A program made the translations under genes and the position numbers. Positions 6,767 through 15,859 of a DNA stretch of 64,000 nt are shown here, in pieces. The notes beneath the pieces are model-generated. The model was not told the origin of the DNA. It did no database searches and saw only the letters and a program-made list of their open reading frames with translations. The DNA is taken from contig NZ_CP097885.1 in NCBI RefSeq assembly GCF_023614525.1, positions 1,424,501 through 1,488,500 of the forward strand, given 5' to 3'. Within the stretch, counting starts at the first letter, position 1. Each line of letters opens with the position of its first letter. Source of the stretch: Peptoniphilus genitalis. GTDB lineage: Bacteria > Bacillota > Clostridia > Tissierellales > Peptoniphilaceae.

Positions 6767-7756
6767 ATGAGAGAAATTATTGTTAACAAGAACGACGAGG
6801 GAAGAAGGCTGGATAGGTTTTTGAAAATCTATTTTGAGAAGGCGCCTCTTTCCTTTATATATAAAAATTTGAGAAAGAAGAACATTGTGGTCAATGGCAA
6901 GAAGGCCAAGCCCGAGGACATCTTGAGGGAAGGCGACGAAATCAAATTATTTTTGGCAGAGGAGACTATTGAGAAGTTTAAGAAAGATATTAAGAAGTCA
7001 AAAAATTCTAAGCTGCCAGATATCTTGTACGAGGATGAGGACATCATCCTTGTGAAGAAGCCCGTCAACATGCTTACCCACAACGACTCAAAGGCCTATC
7101 AAGACAATGCTCTTGACAGGATGGTGGACTATCTCATTGCTCAAGGTGATTACAATCCAAGGCTTGAGAAGTCTTTTAGGCCTGCCTTTGTAAATAGGCT
7201 CGACAGGAATACTTCTGGTATCTTAATAGGTGCAAAGAATTTAAAAGCTTTGCAGGACTTAAACGATGCCATAAAGAAGAGGGAGATCAAAAAACTCTAC
7301 CTCACTCTTGTGGCTGGCAGGGTGACAAAAGATTTTGATGTTGATATAAATCTCAAGAAGACTGGCAACAATGTGATGAAGAAGTCTTCGAGAGAGGAGG
7401 GCAAAAGGGCTATAACAGAGTTTAAGGTCCTTAATTCCAACAAGGACTACTCACTTTTATCTGTCAACTTGATCACTGGAAGGACCCACCAAATTAGGGC
7501 TTCCCTAAAGGAAGAGGGCCTTGCCATTGTTGGAGACAGGAAGTATGGGGAGGACAGGGTCAACAGGGTCTTTAGAGAGAGGGGACTGGATTCTCAGTTC
7601 TTGCACAACTACGCCATAGTTTTTGGGGCAGATGCCTTTAAGAACTTAAAGGGCAAGTCCTTTGTCTACCTGCCTGATGGTAAGATGAAGGACCTAGCTG
7701 AAGATATTTTTAAGATAAATTTAGGGGATTTGTTAAATGAAAAAAATAATTTATAG
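6767..7756 (+). CDS. RluA-family RNA pseudouridine synthase
   Basis: This 329-aa enzyme would isomerise uridines in 23S rRNA or tRNA. An S4 RNA-binding domain (about residues 1-75, RRLDRFLKIYF) is followed by the RluA catalytic domain with the active-site Asp in NRLDRNTSG (about residue 146) and the later TGRTHQIR motif. It is closest in layout to RluC/RluD, but the target uridine cannot be assigned. The stop codon overlaps the start of the AddB-like gene by about 20 bp, so the two are probably cotranscribed with the genes up to 11569. Confidence 0.92.
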   Translation: MREIIVNKNDEGRRLDRFLKIYFEKAPLSFIYKNLRKKNIVVNGKKAKPEDILREGDEIKLFLAEETIEKFKKDIKKSKNSKLPDILYEDEDIILVKKPVNMLTHNDSKAYQDNALDRMVDYLIAQGDYNPRLEKSFRPAFVNRLDRNTSGILIGAKNLKALQDLNDAIKKREIKKLYLTLVAGRVTKDFDVDINLKKTGNNVMKKSSREEGKRAITEFKVLNSNKDYSLLSVNLITGRTHQIRASLKEEGLAIVGDRKYGEDRVNRVFRERGLDSQFLHNYAIVFGADAFKNLKGKSFVYLPDGKMKDLAEDIFKINLGDLLNEKNNL

Positions 7757-10349
7757 GTCTCCAAGAGAGGACTTAGATTTTGAAAATTTAAAGGGCGAGA
7801 AAACTTTAGTGGTCTTGCCCTCTCAATCTGCCATAAATTTTTACATAAGAGACATGCTGAGAAGGGGCGTGGACATAAACAAGACTGAGTTTGAGACCTT
7901 TGACGGGATTGGAAGAAAGAATAGGGCAAAGAGGCCAGATGGAATTTTAAAATATTTGGTCTTGTCAAAGCTTATGAAGGAAGAGCTTTGCGATTTTAAA
8001 ATTTTTCCAGAGACTGTTGACCTTGTCCTAGATTTTTTTGATGAGCTTGCAGAAAATTATTTAGGACCAAGAGATGTTGAGAAAATTCCTGGAGAGCTTT
8101 TTGTAGACCTTGCCAAGGTCTTTGAATCTTATGTGAATTACTTTGCTGATAAGGGCTACGACATATATGGAAGGGTCAAGGAAGAGTCCATTAGGGCAAG
8201 TAAGTTCGACTCTATAATTATTTCTGGCTTTTTGGAATTTGGTAAGACTGAAGAAGAGATTATAAAAATTTTATCTGACTTATCTGAAAAAGAAGGGAAA
8301 AATATTTTTATTGACCTGCCCTTTAACTTTATGGAGTCAGACCTTCTTCATGGGCTTATTAAAAAATTAGAAAGCTATGGCTTTGTCCTTGATGAGAAAG
8401 AATCCATTGACTACAAGAGGGAAATAGATAGGGACAAAATAAAAGTTTTGTCCTCAAAGGACAATTTTTATAATTTATTTTTCTCTAAGGTGAAGCTTTT
8501 GTTGAAGGATGAAAAAGTAAGTGACCTGACAATTTTAAGTGGATCGCCTATTCTTTCAGAGAAAATCAGGGGAAGGGGAAGGCTCCAAGGACTTGAATAT
8601 AATCTTCCAAGGAAGGAGAGGTCTTTACTAGAGAGAGAATTTGTGGCTCTCTTAGATTATTTATTCGACAAGTCCAAGGTAAATACTTTGAAGCGCCTTA
8701 GGCTGTCTTACTTTCCTTTGTCTGTAGATGTCATCAATCTTGAGTCAAGTCTTATGTCCTATAATTTTAAAAACTTAGGGGATATTGACTTCTCTAAGCA
8801 AAGGGACCTAAGGCTCAATGAAGGCGAGCTTGAGGACTTTATAAGGGGAGTGGACCTTTTAAAGGATGAAAGAATTTCTCCAAGGGAAGATCTTTCATAT
8901 TATCTTGAATTTTTCAAAAATTACTTAGAAAGTCCTAGGGAAAAAATTGAAAATGCCCTTGAGAGGGATCCTGAAAGTCCCTTGATTCGTGACCAAAGAT
9001 TTTTGGAAGAGCTCGACCAAGTCTTTGTTAAGATGGAGGCTTTGAGAGAATTTTATAAGTCCATAGACCTTTCTGACTTTGTCTTGATCCTCAAAAAATA
9101 TATTGAAAAGATTAGGCTTGATGAGGTCCAAAATCTTGAAGGTCTTGAAATTTCAAACCAGGCTTCCAACTATTATAGGGACTTCAAAAACTTAATTTTA
9201 ATTGGCTTTGACGACTCTTATCAAGAGGACAAGAGGTCTAACTTCATTTACAAGCAAGAAAGTCAGGAAGTCATGGAAGAGCTTGGACTTGTAAAAGATA
9301 ACTTCAAGAGGGACTACTCTTATTTAATCTATGACTTACTTGTTGCAGAAAATATTTTGATTCTCTGTGGCGACAAGGACAAGGGGTTTTCAAAACTCTT
9401 GAACTCTTTGATCCTTGACATAGACCTAGAAGTAGAAGAAGTTAAAAAAATTTACGAGACTGGAAAACTCTACAGGACAAGAGAAGTCAAAGAAAACAAG
9501 TATATAATAGACGCAGGCCAGCTTGGAGAAATAAATAAAAAAATTTCTGAGAGACCATATTCAGTTACAGATTTTGACATCCTAAAGGACTGCCCGAGAC
9601 GCTTCCTCTTTGAGAGAGTCTACAGGATTGGCAAGCTTGAAAAGGACTACGAGGACAGATTTTTTATTGAAGCTGGAGAAAAATACCATAAGGTTTTGGA
9701 GACCTACTTCAAGCAAGAAGAGGGCTTTGATGAAGATAAACTTTTAAAAATAATTTTGGAAGTTGAAAATCTTGGGGACTTTGATGATCTTTCTTTCTTT
9801 GATAAGCTTTCAGTCCTAAACTCACAAAAAATTCTTGGCGACTATATAAAGAAGGACCTAGATGGCCAAGCCAAGTATGGTTACAAGCCAGCCTACTTTG
9901 AGGAAGGCTTTGAAACAGAAATAAATTCTTTAAAAATCAGGGGAAGGATTGACAGGATTGATGCCCTTGGGGACAAGGAAATCCTCATGGACTACAAGAG
10001 GTCAGGTGTCAAAAAGAAAAAGGAAATTGATGAACTAAAGTCTTTCCAAATGCCCCTTTATGCTATAGCGAGAAAAAAACTGGGTAAGAAGATAGCGATG
10101 GCCAACTATGGGTCTATTAAGAGGGGAGAAATCGCCACTGTGATAAAGAACTCTGACCTCCTGCCAAAGGACGACAAGGGAAGGTATTATATTACAGATG
10201 AAGATTTAAGGAACCTCTTAAATAAATTTGAAGATGAGATAGTCAGACTGACTTCTAATATTAGGTCTGGCGACTATGAATCCACAAGTGATTGCAAAAA
10301 TTGTGATTACCTAGAAATTTGCGAGAATAAGGAGAGTTTTAATGGATAA
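7737..10349 (+). CDS. AddB/RexB-like PD-(D/E)XK nuclease subunit
   Basis: The 870-aa protein resembles the B subunit of the AddAB (RexAB) double-strand-break helicase-nuclease. The C-terminal nuclease block has DFDILKDCPRRFLFERVY, then GRIDRIDALGDKEILMDYKRSG (Asp...Asp-Tyr-Lys catalytic triad pattern), then CKNCDYLEIC. The first Cys and the last three would bind a 4Fe-4S cluster, as in AddB. The N-terminal half is a helicase-like fold without a visible Walker A motif, as in RexB. It is shorter than typical AddB (about 1,100-1,160 aa). No addA partner is in the window, where an adjacent addA would be usual. It overlaps both neighbours. Confidence 0.8.
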   Translation: MKKIIYRSPREDLDFENLKGEKTLVVLPSQSAINFYIRDMLRRGVDINKTEFETFDGIGRKNRAKRPDGILKYLVLSKLMKEELCDFKIFPETVDLVLDFFDELAENYLGPRDVEKIPGELFVDLAKVFESYVNYFADKGYDIYGRVKEESIRASKFDSIIISGFLEFGKTEEEIIKILSDLSEKEGKNIFIDLPFNFMESDLLHGLIKKLESYGFVLDEKESIDYKREIDRDKIKVLSSKDNFYNLFFSKVKLLLKDEKVSDLTILSGSPILSEKIRGRGRLQGLEYNLPRKERSLLEREFVALLDYLFDKSKVNTLKRLRLSYFPLSVDVINLESSLMSYNFKNLGDIDFSKQRDLRLNEGELEDFIRGVDLLKDERISPREDLSYYLEFFKNYLESPREKIENALERDPESPLIRDQRFLEELDQVFVKMEALREFYKSIDLSDFVLILKKYIEKIRLDEVQNLEGLEISNQASNYYRDFKNLILIGFDDSYQEDKRSNFIYKQESQEVMEELGLVKDNFKRDYSYLIYDLLVAENILILCGDKDKGFSKLLNSLILDIDLEVEEVKKIYETGKLYRTREVKENKYIIDAGQLGEINKKISERPYSVTDFDILKDCPRRFLFERVYRIGKLEKDYEDRFFIEAGEKYHKVLETYFKQEEGFDEDKLLKIILEVENLGDFDDLSFFDKLSVLNSQKILGDYIKKDLDGQAKYGYKPAYFEEGFETEINSLKIRGRIDRIDALGDKEILMDYKRSGVKKKKEIDELKSFQMPLYAIARKKLGKKIAMANYGSIKRGEIATVIKNSDLLPKDDKGRYYITDEDLRNLLNKFEDEIVRLTSNIRSGDYESTSDCKNCDYLEICENKESFNG

Positions 10350-10881
10350 AAAAGAACTTAGAAAAAAATATACAAAAGTTAGGGCAGAGGTTGAGGACAA
10401 GGACCTCAAGGACAAGTTAATAAGAAAAAATTTAAGGGAACTTGATCTTTATAAAAATGCCAAGTCTGTCTTTGTTTTTATTTCTTACAGGTCAGAAGTT
10501 GACACCAAGGGAATAATAGAGGACATCTTGGCAGATGGAAAAAAACTTTTGGTGCCCCTTGTCAAGGGTAGCCAAATGATAGCTGTTGAAGTCAAGGGGA
10601 TTGATGACCTTGAGCCAAACAAGATGGGGATTCTTGAACCTAAGTCTGGAGAAGAAGTGACTGATGTTGACTTGACTATCACACCTGGACTTGCCTTTGA
10701 CAAGGCAGGCTATAGGCTGGGCTACGGTGGTGGCTACTATGACAAGTTCTTTGCCAAAGTAGACACAATAAGAATGGGGATTGGTTACTATGACCAATTT
10801 GTTGAAAGTATTGTTCACGAAGACTACGACAAGCCCCTTGAATATCTTTTAACTGATAGGGGACTGATTGAATTTGAATAA
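10342..10881 (+). CDS. 5-formyltetrahydrofolate cyclo-ligase
   Basis: The 179-aa enzyme converts 5-formyl-THF to 5,10-methenyl-THF using ATP. The signature LGYGGGYYDKFF near residue 130 and the N-terminal KKELRKKY basic motif are diagnostic, and the length is normal. The ATG overlaps the end of the AddB-like gene by 8 bp and follows AAGGAGAG, so translation is probably coupled. Folate use also appears in the DHFR gene at 15383. Confidence 0.93.
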   Translation: MDKKELRKKYTKVRAEVEDKDLKDKLIRKNLRELDLYKNAKSVFVFISYRSEVDTKGIIEDILADGKKLLVPLVKGSQMIAVEVKGIDDLEPNKMGILEPKSGEEVTDVDLTITPGLAFDKAGYRLGYGGGYYDKFFAKVDTIRMGIGYYDQFVESIVHEDYDKPLEYLLTDRGLIEFE

Positions 10882-10900
10882 ATATAAAAGAGAATACCCA

Positions 10901-11569
10901 ATGATAGAAGCCAAGACGTGGAAGTGGGTCCTGTCACTCTTTCTTTGTATAGGTTCATTCTTCTTGGTGAGCTTGATTTTTGGAATCTTGGGAAGTCAAA
11001 ATGAAGTCTTAATTGCCCTTTTAATAAGTGCTTCGTGCCTTATGTCCCTTTGGCTAGTAGATAGGCAATTCATTTTTAAAATTTTCTTGCCCTTAAAGAT
11101 GAAGGACCTTCTCTACATTATTCTTGGACTTGGATTTTCCTTTGTGGCAGTTGTCTTTGCATCAATTGCTATGGCGCAAATGGGAATTCAAGGCTCGGCA
11201 AATCCAATTTTTGATGTCTTAACTGATGAAAATGTAAAGAGGTTTATTGTTTCAACTATGATCCAGTTCATAGCTGAGGAGATAATTTTTATTATTCCCT
11301 TCTTGTTTGTGATTAACAAGTTGAGGACAAAGAATGAAAAGTTAAAGACTCTTGCGGCAATCCTTGTATCATCTGTGATATTTGGTGCCATGCATCTGAC
11401 AACTTACAATTTCAACATCCTCCAGGCAGTCCTTGTGATTTCTATAATTAGAACGGGACTTTCCATGTCCTATGTCCTTTCAAAGAACTTGACAGTGACT
11501 TACCTAGTCCACATGATTTACGACTGGGTATTGATTTGGATTTACCTAGCAGCTGGTCAAATGGCATAG
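10901..11569 (+). CDS. CPBP family membrane protein, divergent motif 1
   Basis: The 222-aa protein has about six to seven hydrophobic segments. Motif 1 of CPBP/Abi proteases (EExxxR) appears as EEIIFI, so the Arg is replaced; motif 2 is FGAMH and motif 3 is HMIYD. The two Glu and both His are kept, so it may still be a protease. The chosen ATG follows a weak AGAGAA; an in-frame TTG at 10868 would give 11 more residues and overlap the previous gene. It is the last gene of the 6767-11569 run. Function unknown. Confidence 0.75.
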   Translation: MIEAKTWKWVLSLFLCIGSFFLVSLIFGILGSQNEVLIALLISASCLMSLWLVDRQFIFKIFLPLKMKDLLYIILGLGFSFVAVVFASIAMAQMGIQGSANPIFDVLTDENVKRFIVSTMIQFIAEEIIFIIPFLFVINKLRTKNEKLKTLAAILVSSVIFGAMHLTTYNFNILQAVLVISIIRTGLSMSYVLSKNLTVTYLVHMIYDWVLIWIYLAAGQMA

Positions 11570-11582
11570 ACTTATGAAGTAG

Positions 11583-11726
11583 TATGAGTTTGTAAGAATG
11601 TAGGAGTTTATAAAAATTTAGGAACTGGCAAAGCTTTGTCACTTTATAAAGATTTATGACCTTGTAGAAAATTATAAACTTGGAGAAATTTATAAACTTA
11701 GAGGAAATTACAAGCTAATAAAAATT
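11583..11726 (+). repeat. 18-bp tandem repeat array 1 (8 units)
   Basis: Eight consecutive 18-bp units fit the consensus TATGACTTTATAAAAATT without a single length change: TATGAGTTTGTAAGAATG, TAGGAGTTTATAAAAATT and so on to TACAAGCTAATAAAAATT. The array begins 13 bp after the CPBP stop codon. Read in phase it would encode a hexapeptide Tyr-Asp/Lys-Phe/Leu-Ile/Val-Lys-x, but two units contain TAG, so it is not an open frame here. It matches arrays at 44634-44795 and 52047-52154. Confidence 0.8.
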
Positions 11727-11769
11727 AAAAATTAAAATTAAAGGAACTTATAAAAATTTGTAAAAAAAG

Positions 11770-11805
11770 AACCACGACTTAAGGGGTAACCATAAAGTCG
11801 TGGTT
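11770..11805. terminator. Bidirectional terminator between convergent genes
   Basis: AACCACGACTT pairs perfectly with AAGTCGTGGTT around a 14-nt loop. T-rich tracts follow on the plus strand (TTTTATTTT) and on the minus strand (CTTTTTTT). It separates the CPBP gene from the convergent YitT gene. Confidence 0.85.
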
Positions 11806-11824
11806 TTATTTTGGTCAAAATTTA

Positions 11825-12709
11825 TTAAATTGAAAGTTCCTTGAAGCCATTGCCAAGGATTTCTGAAGTGTCAGAAACTGTAACAAAAGCATCCTTATCT
11901 GTCCTCTTGATAATTTGTCTAACCTTTACAAGTTGTCTTGATGAGCAAATGACGTAGAGGATATAGACTTCCTTCTTCTTGTAGGAAGTCACTCCCTTGA
12001 TGTAAGTTGCTCCCCTTGTGATCTCTGCATAGATTTCTTTTGCAATCTCTTCGTTGTAGTCTGAGATGATAAGGACTTGCTTTTGCTTGCCAACTCCCAA
12101 TTGGATCCTGTCGATAACAGTGTAGTTGATAAACATAAGTATTAGAGTGAAGAGGACCTTGTCAATGGAGTAGAGGTAGCCGAGGCAAGATACAATGATG
12201 AAGTTGAGGCCCATTAGGACGTGACCAATAGTTATATTAAAATTCTTTTTTAAGATTGCAGCGACAATATCAAGACCGCCAGTTGATGTTCCATTCCTAA
12301 AGGCAAAGCCTGCTCCAATTCCATTTAAGAGTCCTCCAAAGATACAAGCGAGGATAGGTTCTTGAGTCACATAAAAACCTGGTGCAAGTTTCTCGAAAAA
12401 TGAAATGAATATAGATAGGAGAAAAATTACAAGGGTTGAAAAAAATGTAAAGTCCCTATCTAAGAATATAAGACTTAAAACTGAAGTTGGAAGGTTCATC
12501 AAAAAGACAAGTAGGGGAAGGCTAAGTCCCGTTACGTTAGAAGTCAAAATTGATAGACCAGTTAGGCCTCCTGATATAAGTAAGTTGGGTTTAATAATAT
12601 ATGTAATGGAAAAGGCAGTTATTATGCTGCAAAAAATTACAGAAAGCAATTTCCTAGCAAAAGTTTTTGAAAAAATCCAGTCCTTAAAACTAGTTTTATG
12701 TAAATTCAC
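11825..12709 (-). CDS. YitT family membrane protein (DUF161 + DUF2179)
   Basis: The 294-aa protein has five to six transmembrane helices in the N-terminal two thirds, with the family pattern GGLTGLSIL and GTSTGGLDIVA. A soluble C-terminal DUF2179 domain follows (about 215-290), with RGATYIKGVTSYKKKEV. It starts at GTG, preceded by GAGGTGAT at the right distance. The transport or sensing role of the family is not established. It is a monocistronic minus-strand gene. A shorter relative without DUF2179 is encoded at 43878. Confidence 0.88.
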   Translation of the reverse strand: MNLHKTSFKDWIFSKTFARKLLSVIFCSIITAFSITYIIKPNLLISGGLTGLSILTSNVTGLSLPLLVFLMNLPTSVLSLIFLDRDFTFFSTLVIFLLSIFISFFEKLAPGFYVTQEPILACIFGGLLNGIGAGFAFRNGTSTGGLDIVAAILKKNFNITIGHVLMGLNFIIVSCLGYLYSIDKVLFTLILMFINYTVIDRIQLGVGKQKQVLIISDYNEEIAKEIYAEITRGATYIKGVTSYKKKEVYILYVICSSRQLVKVRQIIKRTDKDAFVTVSDTSEILGNGFKELSI

Positions 12710-13043
12710 ACTATCACCTCAGTTTTTATAATACACTATAAAGGAAAAAAATTTAAGCAATAAATTTATTAATAGTAAAAAAGCCTGCCAATAAAAAATT
12801 GGAAAAAACTAATGAGAAGGCGTGAAACTCTATATCTTAGTAGATTAGTGAAAATGATTACAGTCTTATAATTACTAAATTTTGTGTAAGAAATAAGTGT
12901 CAGGAACTTGTAAAAATTTATAGATTATAAATAATAAAAAATATTCCGATTGTTTACGAATTGAATTAATAAGGGCAAAAAAAAATAAAATGATTAAACT
13001 AAAATTATAATATCAAACAATTAGTTAAACTTAGTTGGTCTGC

Positions 13044-13072
13044 TTGAACTTAATATTTCTATTTGCTATAAT
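13044..13072 (+). promoter_or_regulatory. Promoter of the glutamate dehydrogenase gene
   Basis: TTGAAC (13044-13049) and TATAAT (13067-13072) are 17 bp apart, followed by a leader of about 45 nt to the ATG at 13125. The remaining 330 bp of this gap (12710-13043) are AT-rich. They hold only one or two stray copies of the 18-bp unit near 12893-12910 and no gene. Confidence 0.75.
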
Positions 13073-13124
13073 TAAGACTGTAAGAAATGGTTATCATGAT
13101 TATACATAAAGGAGAGTGTTAAAA

Positions 13125-14390
13125 ATGACAGATACTTTAAATCCGTTAGTAGCAGCTCAACAAAAAGTTAAGGCTGCATGTGACAAGCTAGGTTGCGACC
13201 CAGCAGTTTATGAAATTCTAAAAGAACCTGAAAGAGTAATTGAAATCTCTATCCCAGTTAAGATGGATGATGGTTCAGTTAAAACTTTCAAAGGCTGGAG
13301 ATCAGCTCACTCAACAGCAGTTGGTCCTGCAAAGGGTGGCGTTAGATTCCATCCAAATGTATGCCTAGACGAAGTTAAGGCTCTTTCTCTTTGGATGACT
13401 TTCAAAGGTGGTGCACTTGGTCTTCCATACGGTGGAGGAAAAGGTGGAATTTGTGTTGACCCATCTGAACTTTCTAAAAGAGAATTAGAACAACTTTGTA
13501 GAGGTTGGGTAAGAGGACTTTACAAATACATTGGAGAAAGAATTGATATTCCAGCTCCAGACGTTAACACTAACGGACAAATTATGTCTTGGTTCCTTGA
13601 TGAATACATCAAAGTAAACGGAGACAGACAAGATATAGGAACTTTTACAGGTAAACCAGTTGGACTTGGTGGATCTGAAGGAAGAAACGAAGCAACAGGA
13701 TTTGGTGTTGCTGTAGTAACTAGAGAAGCTGCTAAACGTGAAGGAATTGATTTCAAACACGCTAAGATTGCAGTTCAAGGTTTCGGTAACGTTGGATCTT
13801 TCACAGTTAAAAACATTGAAAGACAAGGCGGAAAAGTTTACGCTCTAGCTGAATGGGACAAAAAAGAAGGAAACTACGCTCTATACAATGAAAATGGACT
13901 AGATTTCAAAAAACTTCTTGCTTACAAGGAAGAACACCACACACTAATCGGTTACCCAGATGCAAAACAAATTTCAGCTGACGATTTCTGGACAGGCGAA
14001 TGGGATATCTTAATTCCAGCAGCTCTAGAAAACGTAATTACTGGTGATGTTGCACAAAAACTTAATGTTAAATTAGTTTGTGAAGCAGCTAACGGTCCTA
14101 CAACTCCAGAAGGAGATAAGGTTCTTGCTGAAAGAGGAATCAAACTTACTCCAGATATCTTAACTAACTCTGGTGGAGTTCTAGTTTCTTACTACGAATG
14201 GGTTCAAAACCAATACGGAATGTACTGGACAGAAGCTGAAGTAGAAGAAAAACAAGAAGCTGACATGATGAAAGCTATTAAAGGCGTATTCGGAGTTTGC
14301 GATGAATATGATGTAGTTCCTAGAGAAGGAGTTTACATGTACGCTATCCAATCAATTGACAAAGCTATGAAACTTAGAGGATGGTATTAA
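13125..14390 (+). CDS. gdhA: Glutamate dehydrogenase
   Basis: The 421-aa enzyme interconverts glutamate and 2-oxoglutarate plus ammonia, probably with NAD in this amino-acid-fermenting lineage. The substrate-binding motifs GPAKGGVRFHP and LPYGGGKGGICVDP hold the catalytic lysines. The Rossmann motif GFGNVGSF lies near residue 220. The ATG at 13125 follows AAAGGAG; an in-frame GTG 9 nt upstream lies too close to that RBS. Codon use is strongly biased (AGA, GGA, GCT), which signals high expression. It is a single-gene unit with its own promoter and terminator. Cofactor specificity is not resolved by sequence reading. Confidence 0.95.
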   Translation: MTDTLNPLVAAQQKVKAACDKLGCDPAVYEILKEPERVIEISIPVKMDDGSVKTFKGWRSAHSTAVGPAKGGVRFHPNVCLDEVKALSLWMTFKGGALGLPYGGGKGGICVDPSELSKRELEQLCRGWVRGLYKYIGERIDIPAPDVNTNGQIMSWFLDEYIKVNGDRQDIGTFTGKPVGLGGSEGRNEATGFGVAVVTREAAKREGIDFKHAKIAVQGFGNVGSFTVKNIERQGGKVYALAEWDKKEGNYALYNENGLDFKKLLAYKEEHHTLIGYPDAKQISADDFWTGEWDILIPAALENVITGDVAQKLNVKLVCEAANGPTTPEGDKVLAERGIKLTPDILTNSGGVLVSYYEWVQNQYGMYWTEAEVEEKQEADMMKAIKGVFGVCDEYDVVPREGVYMYAIQSIDKAMKLRGWY

Positions 14391-14414
14391 TCCCTACAAG
14401 TAAATAAATGCTGA

Positions 14415-14442
14415 AAAAGCCGCAAGTTATCTTGCGGTTTTT
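14415..14442 (+). terminator. Intrinsic terminator after glutamate dehydrogenase
   Basis: CCGCAAG pairs with CTTGCGG around TTAT and is followed by seven Ts, 30 bp after the stop codon. Confidence 0.9.
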
Positions 14443-14579
14443 TTGTGTTTAAGTTTAACTTAGGGTGAAGAATTTTTATTTTGGAAATCCTATGGGCTTG
14501 AATAAAATTGACTAGAATCTTTCTCCTTGCTATCATTAGGTCATAAAGACATAGGAGAATTTATTAAGGAGCTAATAAG

Positions 14580-15035
14580 ATGATAAAAAATATTGCCCAC
14601 ATTGGACTAACTGTTATGGACCTAGACAGGTCGGTGGAATTTTATAGAGATACACTTGGACTTGACTACAAGGGATTTATGTACATGGAAGGGGAGTCAA
14701 CAGATAGGCTTTTTAATGGTCAAAATATAAAAGCTAAGATTGCCTACCTAAGTCCTAAGTCTTGTAAAGCCTGCCCTGATGTTGAACTTATTGAGTTTGA
14801 AAGAGGAGATGTGGAAGAGGACAAGCCATCACTTTTTAAAACTTCAATTTCAGAACTCTGCTTTGGAGTTGAGGATATTGAAGCTTTTTATAACAAGTTA
14901 ATTGGAGAGGGTGTGGAAGTTATGTCTCAGCCACAGGTTTTTGATTCTACTGACTACGGCTTTGGCAAGAGCAAGGCCTTTTACTTTTACGACCCAGATG
15001 GAAATATTCTTGAAGCCATAGAGTCCCTTGGTTGA
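14580..15035 (+). CDS. VOC family protein (glyoxalase/dioxygenase superfamily)
   Basis: The 151-aa protein has two beta-alpha-beta-beta-beta halves. Candidate metal ligands are His in NIAHIGLTV, Glu in VELIEF and Glu near the end in GNILEAIE, the usual VOC spacing. LDRSVEFYRDTLG is the family's opening signature. The ATG follows AAGGAGCT. It could be a lactoylglutathione-lyase-like enzyme or a ring-cleavage dioxygenase relative; the substrate cannot be assigned. It appears monocistronic between the gdhA terminator and a minus-strand tRNA. Confidence 0.85.
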   Translation: MIKNIAHIGLTVMDLDRSVEFYRDTLGLDYKGFMYMEGESTDRLFNGQNIKAKIAYLSPKSCKACPDVELIEFERGDVEEDKPSLFKTSISELCFGVEDIEAFYNKLIGEGVEVMSQPQVFDSTDYGFGKSKAFYFYDPDGNILEAIESLG

Positions 15036-15121
15036 TTTTAAAAATTGGATTTGTTAAGTCGATTAGATTTAATGATTTATTTGGTCCTAATAGTCCGCAA
15101 ATTTAAAAAAATAAAAATGAG

Positions 15122-15152
15122 TAAAAAAAATCTACTGAAAAATTTCAGTAGA
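15122..15152 (-). terminator. Terminator downstream of tRNA-Cys
   Basis: TCTACTGAAA pairs with TTTCAGTAGA around a 2-nt core loop and is followed on the minus strand by eight Ts. It lies 10 bp beyond the tRNA 3' end. A T-rich stretch on the plus side may also end the VOC transcript. Confidence 0.8.
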
Positions 15153-15162
15153 CTTTTTATTA

Positions 15163-15236
15163 TGGAGGCGACAACCGGATTTGAACCGGTGATAAGGGTG
15201 TTGCAGACCCGTGCCTTACCACTTGGCTATGTCGCC
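15163..15236 (-). tRNA. tRNA-Cys (anticodon GCA)
   Basis: The 74-nt cloverleaf on the minus strand has acceptor stem GGCGACA/TGTCGCC, discriminator T, and an encoded CCA. The anticodon arm is GGGT-CTGCAAC-ACCC with GCA at positions 34-36. The T arm contains GGTTCAAATCC. It is a single tRNA gene. Cysteine supply is also the theme of the Cys-codon attenuator before cysK at 51.6 kb. Confidence 0.95.
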
Positions 15237-15382
15237 ATAACAACATTAGTATAGCAGACAATGAAATAAATTACAAGGGAAAATTGATTTTAAATTTTAA
15301 ATGAGCTTCGATGATAAAAAGTCCTAGGAATAGACAGGCTACTAAGATATTATAGTTTTAAGGAGTTTTTTAGGAGGACGAG

Positions 15383-15859
15383 ATGAAGCTATTAATTTTA
15401 GTTGATAATAAAAATGCAATTGCAAAAGATGGAAAGCAAATTATGTTTGTTGACAATGACCTTGAGATGTTTAAGAACTACACAACAAATAATATTATTG
15501 TAATGGGACGCAAGACTCTTGACGATATTGGAAGACAGCTTCCCAATAGGATCTCTGTGGTTTTCACTAGGTCCAAGAGAGAGGACAAGAAGGACTTGTT
15601 CTACATTGACTCAGTAGAAAAGTTAGACAAGATTATTGAGGCCTATCCAGATAAGGAAGTCTTTGTCATTGGGGGAGCAGAAATAGTAAAACTTCTTTGG
15701 GATAGGATTGATGAACTAATTGTAACAAGAGTTGACACAGTAGTCCAAGGTGCCGACACCTTTATACCGGACTTTGATGGCTTTAAACTTATTGATAAGT
15801 CAAAAATCGAAGATGAGATATACAAAGTTTATCATGAGAAATGGGTTAGGGAAAAATGA
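15383..15859 (+). CDS. folA: Dihydrofolate reductase
   Basis: The 158-aa enzyme reduces dihydrofolate with NADPH. Signature parts are LVDNKNAIAKDG at the N-terminus, the acidic substrate-binding residue in FVDNDLEMFK, VMGRKTLDDIG and the NADPH loop VIGGAEIVKLL. The ATG follows TTAGGAGG. No thyA is adjacent, which is unusual but not rare. Its stop overlaps the start of the response regulator by 4 bp, which places it in one transcript with the two-component system. Confidence 0.92.
   Translation: MKLLILVDNKNAIAKDGKQIMFVDNDLEMFKNYTTNNIIVMGRKTLDDIGRQLPNRISVVFTRSKREDKKDLFYIDSVEKLDKIIEAYPDKEVFVIGGAEIVKLLWDRIDELIVTRVDTVVQGADTFIPDFDGFKLIDKSKIEDEIYKVYHEKWVREK

Noticed and set aside
15045-15254. Plus-strand ORF of 69 codons ending in MEATTGFEPVIRVLQTRAL
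   Set aside because: It is the well-known false ORF produced by translating the antisense strand of a tRNA (here tRNA-Cys). It has no RBS.
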